Positions 16,213 through 24,376 of a stretch of 41,634 bases of DNA are shown piece after piece. The notes under the pieces are model-generated. The model saw only the letters and a program-made list of their open reading frames with translations. It made no database searches and was not told the DNA's origin. This DNA is from Bacteroidota bacterium (GTDB lineage Bacteria; Bacteroidota; Bacteroidia; Cytophagales; Cyclobacteriaceae). The stretch's first letter is position 1, and every line of letters begins with the position of its first letter. A program made the position numbers and the translations under genes. The stretch is from contig JAFEAM010000031.1 of the NCBI GenBank assembly GCA_018266395.1, positions 20,842 through 62,475 on the forward strand. The letters run 5' to 3'.

Positions 16213-16220
16213 CAAAAGTA
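16213..16220 (-). promoter_or_regulatory. Candidate -7 element (TACTTTTG) for the AraC-type regulator
   Basis: Exact TAnnTTTG match on the minus strand, 18 nt upstream of the ATG at 16194. No convincing -33 element at 19-21 nt spacing. Confidence 0.5.
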
Positions 16221-16293
16221 CCTCAAATAACCATCACGAGTTATCAAGGCCAGGCGCATAAAATGTTAAGAGCTTGTGCCAGTATCCTGATTG

Positions 16294-16914
16294 TCAATGC
16301 GGATAAATCTTTTCGCCGGCCCGGATGGCTACCTTCAGGATGTTTTCCGTTGGCGGGAACGGGCACGAAAAACTATCCGCGTATGCGCAATACGGGTTGT
16401 ATGCTTTATTGAAATCAAGTTCAATCGAGGTAGCGCCTTTCACTTTCTTAACGTCCAGGTATCGGCCTGCTCCATAGGTTTCCTTTGCACTGGTGGCATC
16501 TGAAAATGCCAGGAACAAACTGCCACGGGTTGGACCCATGTCCATCACTTCGAGCAATAGTAACCTGCATTTCTCTCCATCGAGCGTAAAGTCTGCCCAG
16601 GCGTAATCCAGGTATCGCGTTTCCTCGCCTGTGCTGGTGCCGAGAATGCGCACTTTCTTATCCTTGACTGGCTCGAGGTCTGCGATGACCCTGTATTTGA
16701 GATCAGGCTCGAAATATTGAAGCCCGTTGAATTGTGATCTGTTATCTCCGAAAGGGGACTGGTCTGATCTCATGAAGGCATCTTTTTGTTCCCGGTCTTT
16801 GTGCAGATCTGCCAGATAAGATTCCTCATCATCACCCGACGACGATTGAATAAAGTATATCGTAACGGCGGCCGTCATGACCGCCAGAATAAGAATGACC
16901 CTTGAGAACTTCAT
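16294..16914 (-). CDS. DUF1684 family protein, membrane-anchored or secreted
   Basis: A 206-aa protein with an N-terminal hydrophobic segment (about 5-22, an uncleaved anchor or a signal peptide) and a DUF1684 domain. Recognised family pieces in order: REQKDAFMRSDQSPFG, FNGLQYFEPD, a 'LFLAFSDATSAKETYGAGRYLD' region, ELDFNKAYNPYCAY and the end ILKVAIRAGEKIY. The function of DUF1684 is not established to my knowledge. The ATG lies two bases after the radC stop, so the two are probably co-transcribed, though no functional tie is evident. Confidence 0.85.
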   Translation of the reverse strand: MKFSRVILILAVMTAAVTIYFIQSSSGDDEESYLADLHKDREQKDAFMRSDQSPFGDNRSQFNGLQYFEPDLKYRVIADLEPVKDKKVRILGTSTGEETRYLDYAWADFTLDGEKCRLLLLEVMDMGPTRGSLFLAFSDATSAKETYGAGRYLDVKKVKGATSIELDFNKAYNPYCAYADSFSCPFPPTENILKVAIRAGEKIYPH

Positions 16915-16916
16915 AT

Positions 16917-17618
16917 TTACAGCATCCCTTCGTCTGCAAAGCTAAGATACTTTTCGCCAGAGATAATCAGGTGGTCGAGCAATTGCATTTCAAGGAGCCT
17001 GGCTCCCTCCTTAATCTTGCGGGTGAGCTCAATATCGCTGGTGCTGGCTGTCAGATTTCCGGAGGGATGGTTATGTGCGACAATCATTCCGCTGGCAAGG
17101 TCCTCCAGGGCATGTTTGAAGATGATCTTGGGATCTGCTACCGTTCCGCTAACCCCGCCCTCACTGATCTTCTTCTTCCGGATTAAACGGTTGGCACGGT
17201 TCAGGAACAGCACCCAGAATTCTTCATGCGGAAGGTCCATCATTTCACTTTTTAATTCCTGAAATGCTTTGGATGAGCCATCAATTTTAGGTTTCTCTGC
17301 CCGGTCTGTTTCCTTTCTGCGGCGACCCAATTCCAGGGCTGCCACGATGGTGATGGCTTTTGCGGGACCAATTCCTTTCACGCGGGTAAGGTCATTTACA
17401 GAAAGTCTTGCCAGGGTGTGCAACTGATGGTCGCAGCTCACCAATATCCTTCGCGATAATTCAACGGCACTTGCTTTGGCTGTTCCTGTGCCAATAAGAA
17501 TGGAGAGCAATTCTGCATCCGACAGACTTGACAGTCCTTTGGCAAGCATCTTTTCCCTGGGTCGGTCTTCGGGTGACCATGCCTTGATGCCAGGGTTTCG
17601 GTTTTCGTCAATCTGCAC
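16917..17618 (-). CDS. radC: RadC family JAB/MPN domain protein
   Basis: A 233-aa RadC protein. The N-terminal UPF0758 part (PREKMLAKGLSSLSDAELLSILI) is followed by a helix-hairpin-helix (VKGIGPAKA, about 80-88) and the C-terminal MPN/JAB domain with a complete JAMM zinc motif HNHPSGNLTASTSD (H182, H184, S192, D195; spacing HxHx7Sx2D). The family was once linked to DNA repair, but the true activity is uncertain. The only in-frame start near the usual N-terminus is GTG at 17618. A perfect TAnnTTTG sits just four bases upstream, so the message may be leaderless. Two bases separate it from the following DUF1684 gene. Confidence 0.92.
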   Translation of the reverse strand: MQIDENRNPGIKAWSPEDRPREKMLAKGLSSLSDAELLSILIGTGTAKASAVELSRRILVSCDHQLHTLARLSVNDLTRVKGIGPAKAITIVAALELGRRRKETDRAEKPKIDGSSKAFQELKSEMMDLPHEEFWVLFLNRANRLIRKKKISEGGVSGTVADPKIIFKHALEDLASGMIVAHNHPSGNLTASTSDIELTRKIKEGARLLEMQLLDHLIISGEKYLSFADEGML

Positions 17619-17622
17619 AAAC

Positions 17623-17630
17623 CAAAGCTA
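17623..17630 (-). promoter_or_regulatory. Candidate -7 element (TAGCTTTG) at radC, implying a leaderless start
   Basis: Exact TAnnTTTG with only four bases between its G and the GTG start of radC. A transcription start at the usual distance would coincide with the start codon. The -33 region has CTTT rather than TTTG. Confidence 0.45.
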
Positions 17631-17710
17631 CCTTGTTGTGACGCTGCTGGAAAGAATAACGCCGTTGGAAAACCTTACTAATGCATGCGTGGTTTTACGG
17701 CCAAGGCAAT

Positions 17711-17747
17711 AAAAAACCCTCCTTCCGGTTGAGTCCCGAAAGGAGGG
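17711..17747 (-). terminator. Intrinsic terminator of rpsT
   Basis: Inverted repeat CCCTCCTT (17717-17724) with AAGGAGGG (17740-17747), and an inner CGG/CCG pairing. On the minus strand it is followed immediately by six T (17716-17711). It lies 19 bp beyond the rpsT stop. Strong stem plus U-run makes this the clearest terminator in the window. Confidence 0.88.
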
Positions 17748-17766
17748 AAAAACAACTACAATTATC

Positions 17767-18021
17767 TTAAGCCAGGGAGTTGACCTTCTTTGCCAGCATG
17801 GATTTCTGGTTGGCAGCCTTTTTCCAATGGATAATATTCTTCTTGGCCAGTTTGTCGATCATGGCGCTTACCTCTTTCAGGAGCGCCTGGGCCTCGTCCT
17901 TCTTGGTTGTCGTGAGGAGCTTTTTCACCTGCGTACGGGTGGTCTTGTGCTGGTAGCGGTTCGTTACGCGCTTTTTCTCGTTGGCCCTGATTCGTTTCTC
18001 TGCCGATTTATGATTTGCCAT
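17767..18021 (-). CDS. rpsT: 30S ribosomal protein S20
   Basis: An 84-aa, Lys/Arg/Thr-rich protein with the S20 signature: MANHKSAEKRIRANEKKRVTN at the start, RTQVKKLL and a C-terminal KKAANQKSMLAKKVNSL. S20 binds 16S rRNA early in 30S assembly. An upstream in-frame GTG-type extension (to 18072) would run through the promoter, so the canonical ATG at 18021 is used. The gene is a stand-alone unit with its own promoter (18043-18073) and terminator (17711-17747), the usual layout for rpsT. Confidence 0.97.
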   Translation of the reverse strand: MANHKSAEKRIRANEKKRVTNRYQHKTTRTQVKKLLTTTKKDEAQALLKEVSAMIDKLAKKNIIHWKKAANQKSMLAKKVNSLA

Positions 18022-18042
18022 AAGTGTCTTTAAAAAGGAGTG

Positions 18043-18073
18043 CAAAGGTAATCCGTAATGCCGGAAATGCAAA
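18043..18073 (-). promoter_or_regulatory. rpsT promoter, full TTTG-N19-TACCTTTG match
   Basis: On the minus strand TTTG (18073-18070) and TACCTTTG (18050-18043) are separated by exactly 19 nt, a perfect match to the Bacteroidota -33/-7 promoter. It gives a short leader of roughly 15-20 nt before the ATG at 18021. It lies in the 60-bp gap after the convergent-side M1 peptidase stop on the same strand. Confidence 0.85.
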
Positions 18074-18081
18074 GCAGAGTC

Positions 18082-19698
18082 TCACTTCAACTCCCTGACG
18101 GAACCTTCAAAAAGAAGCCATGTATCAGGGTCCAGCACCAGCCCAGAGGGCTTTTGGCTGCTGGATAAGCGAAATTCCTGCTTTTTCGCATTTATGGAGA
18201 CTTTTTCAGTCCTCCCCCCGGCACCCTCCAGACCCAACTCAAGCGGAAATTCAAAGGGCACAGCCTGTTTCTGTGTGATGGTCAGCGTCACAATTTTCTT
18301 GCCGGCATCGTACTTCCACGTTGCATCGATCTGGGGATGGCCGGACCTGAATATCCACTGCTGGAAGAAAGTCTTGAGATCCTTTCCTGATACAGATTCC
18401 ATAACGTTCCGGAAGTCGTCGGTCAGGGCGTTGCCCAGTTGATACTTCTGATAGTAGGCCCTTACTCCTTCCCAGAACTTCTGGTCACCCACCTCGTGTC
18501 TAAGCATGTGTAGCACCCAGCTGGCTTTCTGGTAGGTATTGGTGCTCAGAACTTTGTTGATGTCCATGAGCTGCTCGTTTACGATGGGCGTGGGGTTCTG
18601 TGGATAGTACGCTGTCACCTTTGAGCGGTCTGCCTGCATATCCTGCGCAAGCCTGAGCCTGCCATACGTAGCTTCAAAGTAGAGATGGGCCATGTAGGTG
18701 GCGAATCCTTCACTCAGCCATACGTGCTGCCAGTCCGCTTCCGACGCCGAATCGCCAAACCACTGATGTGCGATTTCATGAGAAAGTAATCCCTCGATGG
18801 TGCCCTTTCCGGTGACCGAGTTTTCAGTGTAGAAGATGTTGCCGGCGTTTTCCAATCCACCCCAACGGGTCTTGGATTGAACATTGGCCAGTTTTTCGTA
18901 AGGGTATGGCGCGATTCTATCTATGAAAAAGCTAAGCGGGCCTGCAGCCATAGCATAGTCTTTGAATCCTTCGTTCCGGTTCTCGGCATACACCCACGAT
19001 TCCATGGGAACATTGCTTACCAGTCCCTCGTAGGAAATGGCGAAGTGAGTGACTCCGATGGTAATCACTTTTGTGGGAAGAATTACGGATGTCTTCCATC
19101 TTGTTAGTTTTTGATTCTTTGTCAGATAGCTTTCCTCCACTTTTTTTCCGGTGGCTATGACTTCATAATGCGCAGGCGCTACGATTGCGAACTCCACCGT
19201 GGCCTTGTCGTAGGGGTGGTCGATGCAGGGCAGCCAGTGATGAGCGCGATCCGGCCAGTTGTCGCCAAAGAAGCCTCTGTCACCGAATTTGTTTTTGCCT
19301 ATGATCAAGCCATCATCCGGGATGCCCTGATACCATATCGTAAAGTTGCGGTCTTCGCCAGGCTGGATGGCGGACGGGAGATTAATCCTGACTCTGTTGC
19401 CGATATGTTCAAACGTAAGTATACGCCCGCCTGAAGTTATGTTTTCGACTTTCATTCCTCGACCCTGGCCATCGGGGCCGGTGAGGTCAATCTCGAAAGC
19501 GGTAACGGATTTCTTGAACCTGACGGTGAGGGTCGCCTCACCGGCAATGCGATCCGTCGAGTCATTCAGCTCCAGCCTGAACAAATAATTTCGGATGTCG
19601 ATGGATTCATTCCTGGGATAGGGATCACTGCCGTGTACGGATTTTGTGATCATCAGAAGAAGGCAGAGGATAACCTTGTGCATGGATAATAACTTCAT
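18082..19698 (-). CDS. M1 family metallopeptidase (short form), secreted
   Basis: A 538-aa zinc aminopeptidase-type enzyme with a signal peptide (KVILCLLLMITKSVHG). The zinc site is HEIAHQWFG (H307, E308, H311) with the third ligand E330 in WLSEGFAT, exactly 18 residues on. The exopeptidase loop reads GGLENAG instead of the common GAMEN. The protein stops after about 540 residues and so lacks the long helical C-terminal domain of full-size (~850 aa) M1 enzymes; this short form is known in Bacteroidota. ATG at 19698 is used; a second ATG at 19683 also gives a good signal peptide. The start lies only 15 bp from the divergent gene. Confidence 0.9.
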   Translation of the reverse strand: MKLLSMHKVILCLLLMITKSVHGSDPYPRNESIDIRNYLFRLELNDSTDRIAGEATLTVRFKKSVTAFEIDLTGPDGQGRGMKVENITSGGRILTFEHIGNRVRINLPSAIQPGEDRNFTIWYQGIPDDGLIIGKNKFGDRGFFGDNWPDRAHHWLPCIDHPYDKATVEFAIVAPAHYEVIATGKKVEESYLTKNQKLTRWKTSVILPTKVITIGVTHFAISYEGLVSNVPMESWVYAENRNEGFKDYAMAAGPLSFFIDRIAPYPYEKLANVQSKTRWGGLENAGNIFYTENSVTGKGTIEGLLSHEIAHQWFGDSASEADWQHVWLSEGFATYMAHLYFEATYGRLRLAQDMQADRSKVTAYYPQNPTPIVNEQLMDINKVLSTNTYQKASWVLHMLRHEVGDQKFWEGVRAYYQKYQLGNALTDDFRNVMESVSGKDLKTFFQQWIFRSGHPQIDATWKYDAGKKIVTLTITQKQAVPFEFPLELGLEGAGGRTEKVSINAKKQEFRLSSSQKPSGLVLDPDTWLLFEGSVRELK

Positions 19699-19713
19699 CT
19701 TGAAAGATAGGAA

Positions 19714-20688
19714 GTGAAGCCATTTCTGAAAATTGTTTTGTTATGTGCGTTTTTACTGAATACCGGATGGGGGTTCTTTGTCCACCAGCGGATCAATCGC
19801 CTGGCCGTATTTACCCTGCCCCCTGAGATGATCAGATTTTATAAAAAACATCTTCAATACATTTCCGGGGCAGCAGTAAATCCTGACCGGCGCCGGTATC
19901 TGGTTCCGGAGGAGGGGGCCCGCCATTATATTGACCTGGACCGATACGACAACAAGGAACTGCCGCTTTACTGGATGGATGCGGTTGCCAGGTACAGCGA
20001 GGACAGTCTGCAGCAACACGGTGTCCTGCCCTGGTATTTGCCTGTAATGGTGAAGCGTCTGGAAGAGGCCTTCGCCGCACAAAATACTGAGGACATTCTC
20101 AGGTATTCTGCGGAGCTGGGGCATTATGTGGGCGACGCGCATGTTCCGCTCCATACCACCAGCAATTATGACGGCCAGCTTACAGGGCAGCGAGGTATCC
20201 ACGCTCTTTGGGAGTCAAGGTTGCCGGAGCTTTTCCACGAAGACTACAATTTCTTCGTGGGGCCGGCTGCATATGTGGAGAATGTCCAAGGGGCTGCCTG
20301 GGATATGGTGAGGCAGTCTCATACTATGGTGGACACTGTGTTACAATTTGAAAAGGAACTGAGTGAACATGGTGAAACGCGGTACAGCTATGAGACAAAG
20401 GGAAAGAAAACCGAGAAGGTCTTTTCCTTTCCTTATTCAAGAAAATTCCACGACAGGCTTGCTGGAATGGTGGAGCGACGGTGGAGAAGCAGTGTGCGCA
20501 TGACTGCAAGTCTCTGGTATACTGCATGGGTAAATGCAGGCCAGCCTGATCTTTCGAGGTTGCTGGATGTGCAGCCGGATCCGGCAGAACAGAAGAGGTT
20601 GTTGGACGAGTACAGAAAAATAAGGGAACTTAGGCGATTCAAACCGCGTCCCCATGAAACTGATTCGTTGTCAGGCTCCGAGAAGTGA
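19714..20688 (+). CDS. Secreted zinc-dependent phospholipase C / S1-P1 nuclease-like protein
   Basis: A 324-aa protein with a signal peptide (about 1-18). The mature N-terminus has Trp19 and His24 (WGFFVHQRINRLAV), matching the N-terminal Trp and His metal ligands of the zinc phospholipase C/S1-P1 nuclease fold. Further ligand motifs: RHYIDLDRY, ELGHYVGDAHVPLHTTSNYDGQ (split over about 135-155) and GIHALWESRLPE. These supply the His/Asp set for a trinuclear zinc centre. Whether it cleaves phospholipid, nucleic acid or neither is unknown. The start is GTG at 19714, 15 bp from the divergent M1 peptidase. The 3' end overlaps the convergent small gene by 18 bp. Confidence 0.8.
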   Translation: MKPFLKIVLLCAFLLNTGWGFFVHQRINRLAVFTLPPEMIRFYKKHLQYISGAAVNPDRRRYLVPEEGARHYIDLDRYDNKELPLYWMDAVARYSEDSLQQHGVLPWYLPVMVKRLEEAFAAQNTEDILRYSAELGHYVGDAHVPLHTTSNYDGQLTGQRGIHALWESRLPELFHEDYNFFVGPAAYVENVQGAAWDMVRQSHTMVDTVLQFEKELSEHGETRYSYETKGKKTEKVFSFPYSRKFHDRLAGMVERRWRSSVRMTASLWYTAWVNAGQPDLSRLLDVQPDPAEQKRLLDEYRKIRELRRFKPRPHETDSLSGSEK

Positions 20689-20952
20689 GGCAGCGATCTG
20701 ATTCCACTCTTCGTCCAGCGAAATTTCGGGTAATGATTTCCTGGCCCGATGGTACCAGTAGGACGCATTGGAGAGGTCACCTTCTTTTCGGTGCAGATAG
20801 GCATGGACCCAAGAGCCATTGGAGGTATCGTCATCCTGGGCCAGTTGATGAGCCTTAGCCCATTCGCCTTTTGCGTCATGCCAGAGCGCTTTCAATAATG
20901 GATGTGCTCCTGACGGAGGATGAGCTGCCGTCCTTAACTCATATGGTGTCAT
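20671..20952 (-). CDS. Conserved small protein of unknown function (93 aa)
   Basis: A 93-aa soluble protein with the pieces ALWHDAKGEWAKAHQLAQ and GSWVHAYLHRKEGDLSNASYWYHRA. I recognise this pattern from conserved hypothetical proteins in several phyla, but know no function. The helical, TPR-like character suggests a single repeat-like fold. Its ATG is 6 bp after the SRPBCC gene stop, so the two are probably co-transcribed. Its last 18 bp overlap the end of the phospholipase-like gene on the other strand. Confidence 0.75.
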   Translation of the reverse strand: MTPYELRTAAHPPSGAHPLLKALWHDAKGEWAKAHQLAQDDDTSNGSWVHAYLHRKEGDLSNASYWYHRARKSLPEISLDEEWNQIAASLLGA

Positions 20953-20958
20953 TTCCCG

Positions 20959-21519
20959 TCAGTGGACGACCTGCGTAGAGTCAGGAGTTGCGGGGACTGA
21001 CTCCAGGTATGCCTTCAGATCGGTGAGTCCTTGCTCATATTGATCCTCCAGCATTTTGGACATGAACATCCAAACAGCCTTTCCCATGAGTCCGCCATTG
21101 TCGCCATCGTAGCTCCATTTCAGATCGGTGCCATTGCCCATCGGTGTGATGATAAATTCCGCAGAAGCTTTGCCATCCATCCCTTCAAATGAAAGACCAT
21201 TCCTGATTTTGGTATTCTCAACGGATTCTTCAATCCATTGGGACCCTTTCCCAACCTTCTTACCGTCCCAGCTCATCCTGGCGCCGACACCTGCCTCGGG
21301 GCCGTCAAATTTGTAAGTCGCCTCAGGATCCATTTTGGACCAAGGAGACCATTTGGCAAATGACTTGAAGCTGTTGAGTTCCTGGTAAACCGTTGAGGCC
21401 GGGGCATTTATGACGATGTGCTTTTCTATATGTCCCTGTGCCGGCTGCAGCGACGCCATAATAGCTCCAATTACGAGGATAGCAAGAATAACAACGCCAA
21501 TGATCTTCAGGATTTTCAT
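20959..21519 (-). CDS. SRPBCC family (polyketide cyclase-like) protein with membrane anchor
   Basis: A 186-aa protein with an N-terminal hydrophobic helix (ILKIIGVVILAILVIGAIMA) and a START/Bet v1-like domain: HIEKHIVINAPASTVYQEL, FAKWSPWSKMDP, then VGARMSWDGKKVGKGSQ and GTDLKWSYDGD. The family binds hydrophobic ligands, but most membrane-anchored members have no assigned function. It precedes the 93-aa gene by 6 bp in the same unit and is divergent from the DUF4199-like gene, 104 bp apart. Confidence 0.85.
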   Translation of the reverse strand: MKILKIIGVVILAILVIGAIMASLQPAQGHIEKHIVINAPASTVYQELNSFKSFAKWSPWSKMDPEATYKFDGPEAGVGARMSWDGKKVGKGSQWIEESVENTKIRNGLSFEGMDGKASAEFIITPMGNGTDLKWSYDGDNGGLMGKAVWMFMSKMLEDQYEQGLTDLKAYLESVPATPDSTQVVH

Positions 21520-21623
21520 AGGATTAGGCTTTGATAAAACAAATTAAGCATTAAAGCGGGCAGGGTCTGTTGCTTTTATCCCAAAAAAAAGAAATATTCG
21601 AATACACTTAAACCGGACGTCCC

Positions 21624-22094
21624 ATGGGTTTACTCAATGATCCTAATCGTATTCCTGAAAACTATGGTCTTCGCATTGCCGGCGGCCTCATTGCTTTCTT
21701 TTTGGTGATGCAGCTGATCGGGCTGGGGCATCATGTTGAACTGCGACTTGCCAACCTGTTGATACTTTCTGCAGGTGTCTATTACGGTCTTAAGAAGTTC
21801 AAAAACACCCATGAGGAGCATATGAACTATTTCAGAGGTCTCATAACGGGTGTTGCCATTGCCGCAGTTGGATCTGCATTGTTTGCACTGTTCATGTTTG
21901 CCTATATGAAGCTCGACAGTGGTTTCATGCAGTCCATAATTGACAACGAACCGATGGGTCACTATCTAAATGCTTATATCGCCGCTTTCATAGTCGCGCT
22001 TGAAGGTGTTTTCTCCGGACTCCTTGTCACGTTCGTCCTGATGAATTACGTAGACACGGATGATGTAAACGATCCTGCAGGGGAAAGCCAATAA
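21624..22094 (+). CDS. DUF4199-like integral membrane protein
   Basis: A 156-aa protein with four hydrophobic helices (about 15-33, 40-56, 69-95, 115-142). The pattern of paired helices with YGLKKFKNTHEEHMNYFRGL after helix 2 resembles Bacteroidota DUF4199 proteins, but I am only moderately sure. The acidic tail (DTDDVNDPAGE) is probably cytoplasmic. It is 87 bp upstream of the aminopeptidase P gene on the same strand; function unknown. Confidence 0.65.
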   Translation: MGLLNDPNRIPENYGLRIAGGLIAFFLVMQLIGLGHHVELRLANLLILSAGVYYGLKKFKNTHEEHMNYFRGLITGVAIAAVGSALFALFMFAYMKLDSGFMQSIIDNEPMGHYLNAYIAAFIVALEGVFSGLLVTFVLMNYVDTDDVNDPAGESQ

Positions 22095-22160
22095 GGCTGG
22101 AACCCTATTTCGTCAACCCGTGTGGTTTGCCACTGGGCTTTCCTGAGTTTGCGTAAATTA

Positions 22161-22179
22161 GTGCTCCAAAATTGAGCAC
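22161..22179. promoter_or_regulatory. Perfect inverted repeat just before the aminopeptidase P start
   Basis: GTGCTC (22161-22166) and GAGCAC (22174-22179) are exact reverse complements spaced by 7 nt, and the ATG follows at 22182. It could be an operator or a small hairpin at the ribosome entry site. No other copy was noticed in the window. Confidence 0.35.
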
Positions 22180-22181
22180 GC

Positions 22182-23480
22182 ATGAGGTACGCATCTATTC
22201 CCAAAGGTCTTTTCGTAAGGAATCGTAAGAAGTTTATAGCCGGCCTGAAGCCAGGTTCTGTCTCTGTTTTCAATTCCAATGACATCATGCCCACCAGTGC
22301 GGATGGCACGATGCCGTTCAAGCAGAGCAGCGATCTTTTCTACCTGACAGGAATTCAGCAGGAGGAAACCATGCTGGTACTGTGCCCGGATTTCCCTGAC
22401 AAGAAGTATCGTGAAGTTCTGTTTCTGAGGGAACCAAATGAGCACCTTGAAAAGTGGGAAGGTCATAAACTGACGAGGTCTGAAGCAACGGATATCTCGG
22501 GGGTGGAAACAGTGCTATGGACCGGGGATTTCAAGAAATGGTTTCATCACATGATGGTGATGGGCGGGGTGGAGCATGTGTACCTCAATACCAATGAACA
22601 TTACCGGTCAGACGTGGTGGTGCAGACAAGAGATGCGAGATTCATTGACTGGTGCAAGGCGGCCTATCCGTTGCACACTTATCAGCGCTCGGCACCTATT
22701 CTTTCTGAGTTAAGGAAGATCAAGCAGCCTGAGGAGCTGGACCTCATGCAGCGTGCCATGGATATCACGGGTCATGCTTTCAGGCGGGTGTTGAAGTTTC
22801 TCAAGCCCGGTGTGATGGAATACGAAGTAGAGGCCGAATACATTCATGAGTTTGTCCGCCACGGATCCCGGGGTCACGCTTATACGCCGATCGTGGCTTC
22901 CGGAAAGAACAACGTGGTGCTTCATTATATAGAGAACGACCAGAAATGTCACGCAGGTGATTTGCTGTTGATTGATGCTGCCGCGGAATATGCAGGATAC
23001 AACGCCGATCTTACGCGAACCATACCCGTGAATGGCAGGTTTACCAAAAGACAGAAAGATGTTTACAATGCCGTGCTTCGCATCATGAATGAAGCAAAGA
23101 AAATGTTGGCGAGCCACATGGTCTATTTTGACTATCATCGTGAGGTGGAAAAACTGATGGAATCAGAATTGCTGAAGCTCAAGCTGATCTCCAAAGCCGA
23201 TATCAAGAATCAGCGTCCGGGCCAGGAAGCATTCAGAAAGTATTTCTATCATGGCACATCCCATATGCTTGGACTTGATGTGCATGATGTCGGAAACATG
23301 CACGGGAAGATGGCTGTGGGCTCTGTGTGGACCGTAGAGCCGGGGATCTACATTCAGGAAGAAGGGTTTGGCATCCGGCTGGAGAACAATGTAGTCATCG
23401 GGAAGAACGGAGTCACCGACATGATGGCGCACGTCCCGGTGGAGGCGGAGGAGATCGAGGACTTGATGAATTCGAAATAG
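22182..23480 (+). CDS. pepP: Aminopeptidase P family (M24B) Xaa-Pro peptidase
   Basis: A 432-aa cytoplasmic metallopeptidase that removes N-terminal residues preceding proline. The N-terminal creatinase-like domain (to about residue 175, including QSSDLFYLTGI) precedes the pita-bread domain with all five dinuclear metal ligands: D265, D276 (in YNADLTRT), H361 (in GTSHMLGLDVHD), E386 (in VEPGIYI) and E401 (in IRLENN). No signal peptide. It is followed 44 bp later by the DUF4198 gene on the same strand; no obvious functional link. Confidence 0.9.
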   Translation: MRYASIPKGLFVRNRKKFIAGLKPGSVSVFNSNDIMPTSADGTMPFKQSSDLFYLTGIQQEETMLVLCPDFPDKKYREVLFLREPNEHLEKWEGHKLTRSEATDISGVETVLWTGDFKKWFHHMMVMGGVEHVYLNTNEHYRSDVVVQTRDARFIDWCKAAYPLHTYQRSAPILSELRKIKQPEELDLMQRAMDITGHAFRRVLKFLKPGVMEYEVEAEYIHEFVRHGSRGHAYTPIVASGKNNVVLHYIENDQKCHAGDLLLIDAAAEYAGYNADLTRTIPVNGRFTKRQKDVYNAVLRIMNEAKKMLASHMVYFDYHREVEKLMESELLKLKLISKADIKNQRPGQEAFRKYFYHGTSHMLGLDVHDVGNMHGKMAVGSVWTVEPGIYIQEEGFGIRLENNVVIGKNGVTDMMAHVPVEAEEIEDLMNSK

Positions 23481-23524
23481 TCGCTTCCTGCAATAATCAA
23501 CGGAGTGACGGGATTCTATTGAAT

Positions 23525-24331
23525 ATGAAAAGAGTATTTCTTCTGGTGACGGTTTGCTCTGCTGTGTCCCTCTTTGTGGATGCTCATGAATTCTGGCTGA
23601 GACCGAGGAAATTCAGATTCAAAACCGGGGAGGAACTTAAGGTCGACTTCGTGGTAGGTGAACAGTTCACTGGTGAATACTGGGATCTGCAAAAACACAA
23701 AGTTGAAAAGTTGATTCTCTTTGCCGGTGGTATGCAGAAAAACATGGTTAAGGACGTCCGGCTCTCGAAAGGAAACAATATTGTGACCAAACTGGAGAAG
23801 GGTGGAACTTATTTAGTGGCTCTTGAGAGCGACGATGCTTATTTGGAACTGGACGCTGAGAAATTCAACGCCTATCTTAAAGAGGATGGGATTGAGGATA
23901 TACTTTCGGAGCGAACGCAACAGAAGACGCTGGATCAACCCTCAAAGGAATATTATAAACGATACGCAAAACTGCTGGTACAAACGGGAACTGCTGCCGA
24001 CGACACCTACAGGAAGCGGGCTGATTTCCGTTTTGAAATCGTTCCGCTTGCCAATCCTTACGCCCTGAAGGTGGGAGACTATCTCCAATGCCGGCTGTAT
24101 TGGAACGGACGCCCTTCTGCTCATACCATGATGAAAGTATGGAGTCATGTTGGCAATAGGATTTTTCTGCAGAACATTTATTCAGAGGATGACGGAACAA
24201 TTACTTTTCCCCTCAGCAGCGGCGGGCCCTGGATGGTAAGCTCAGTGAAGATGGTTCACGCCGAAAAACCCGGTGCTGATTATCAGAGCTACTGGACCAG
24301 TCTTGTCTTCGGAATAGAGGAGGGAGAATAA
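23525..24331 (+). CDS. DUF4198 domain protein, secreted
   Basis: A 268-aa protein with a signal peptide (MKRVFLLVTVCSAVSLFVDA) followed at once by HEFWLRPRKFRFKTGEEL, the hallmark start of DUF4198. The mature His at the cleavage site and the beta-rich body (VVGEQFTGEY, then PYALKVGDYLQCRLYWNGRP) are typical. The family is periplasmic and often found near metal or TonB-dependent uptake genes; a mature N-terminal His could bind metal, but that is inference. The frame is open from 23327, inside the peptidase gene, but ATG at 23525 supplies the signal peptide. RidA follows 45 bp later. Confidence 0.82.
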   Translation: MKRVFLLVTVCSAVSLFVDAHEFWLRPRKFRFKTGEELKVDFVVGEQFTGEYWDLQKHKVEKLILFAGGMQKNMVKDVRLSKGNNIVTKLEKGGTYLVALESDDAYLELDAEKFNAYLKEDGIEDILSERTQQKTLDQPSKEYYKRYAKLLVQTGTAADDTYRKRADFRFEIVPLANPYALKVGDYLQCRLYWNGRPSAHTMMKVWSHVGNRIFLQNIYSEDDGTITFPLSSGGPWMVSSVKMVHAEKPGADYQSYWTSLVFGIEEGE

Positions 24332-24376
24332 AGCCATTGTACATTCGCAAATAACTTCATCACATAAAAGTCAATC

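Noticed and set aside
23327-23524. Long N-terminal extension of the DUF4198 frame
   Set aside because: It lies within aminopeptidase P in another frame and would bury a clear signal peptide; ATG 23525 is used instead.
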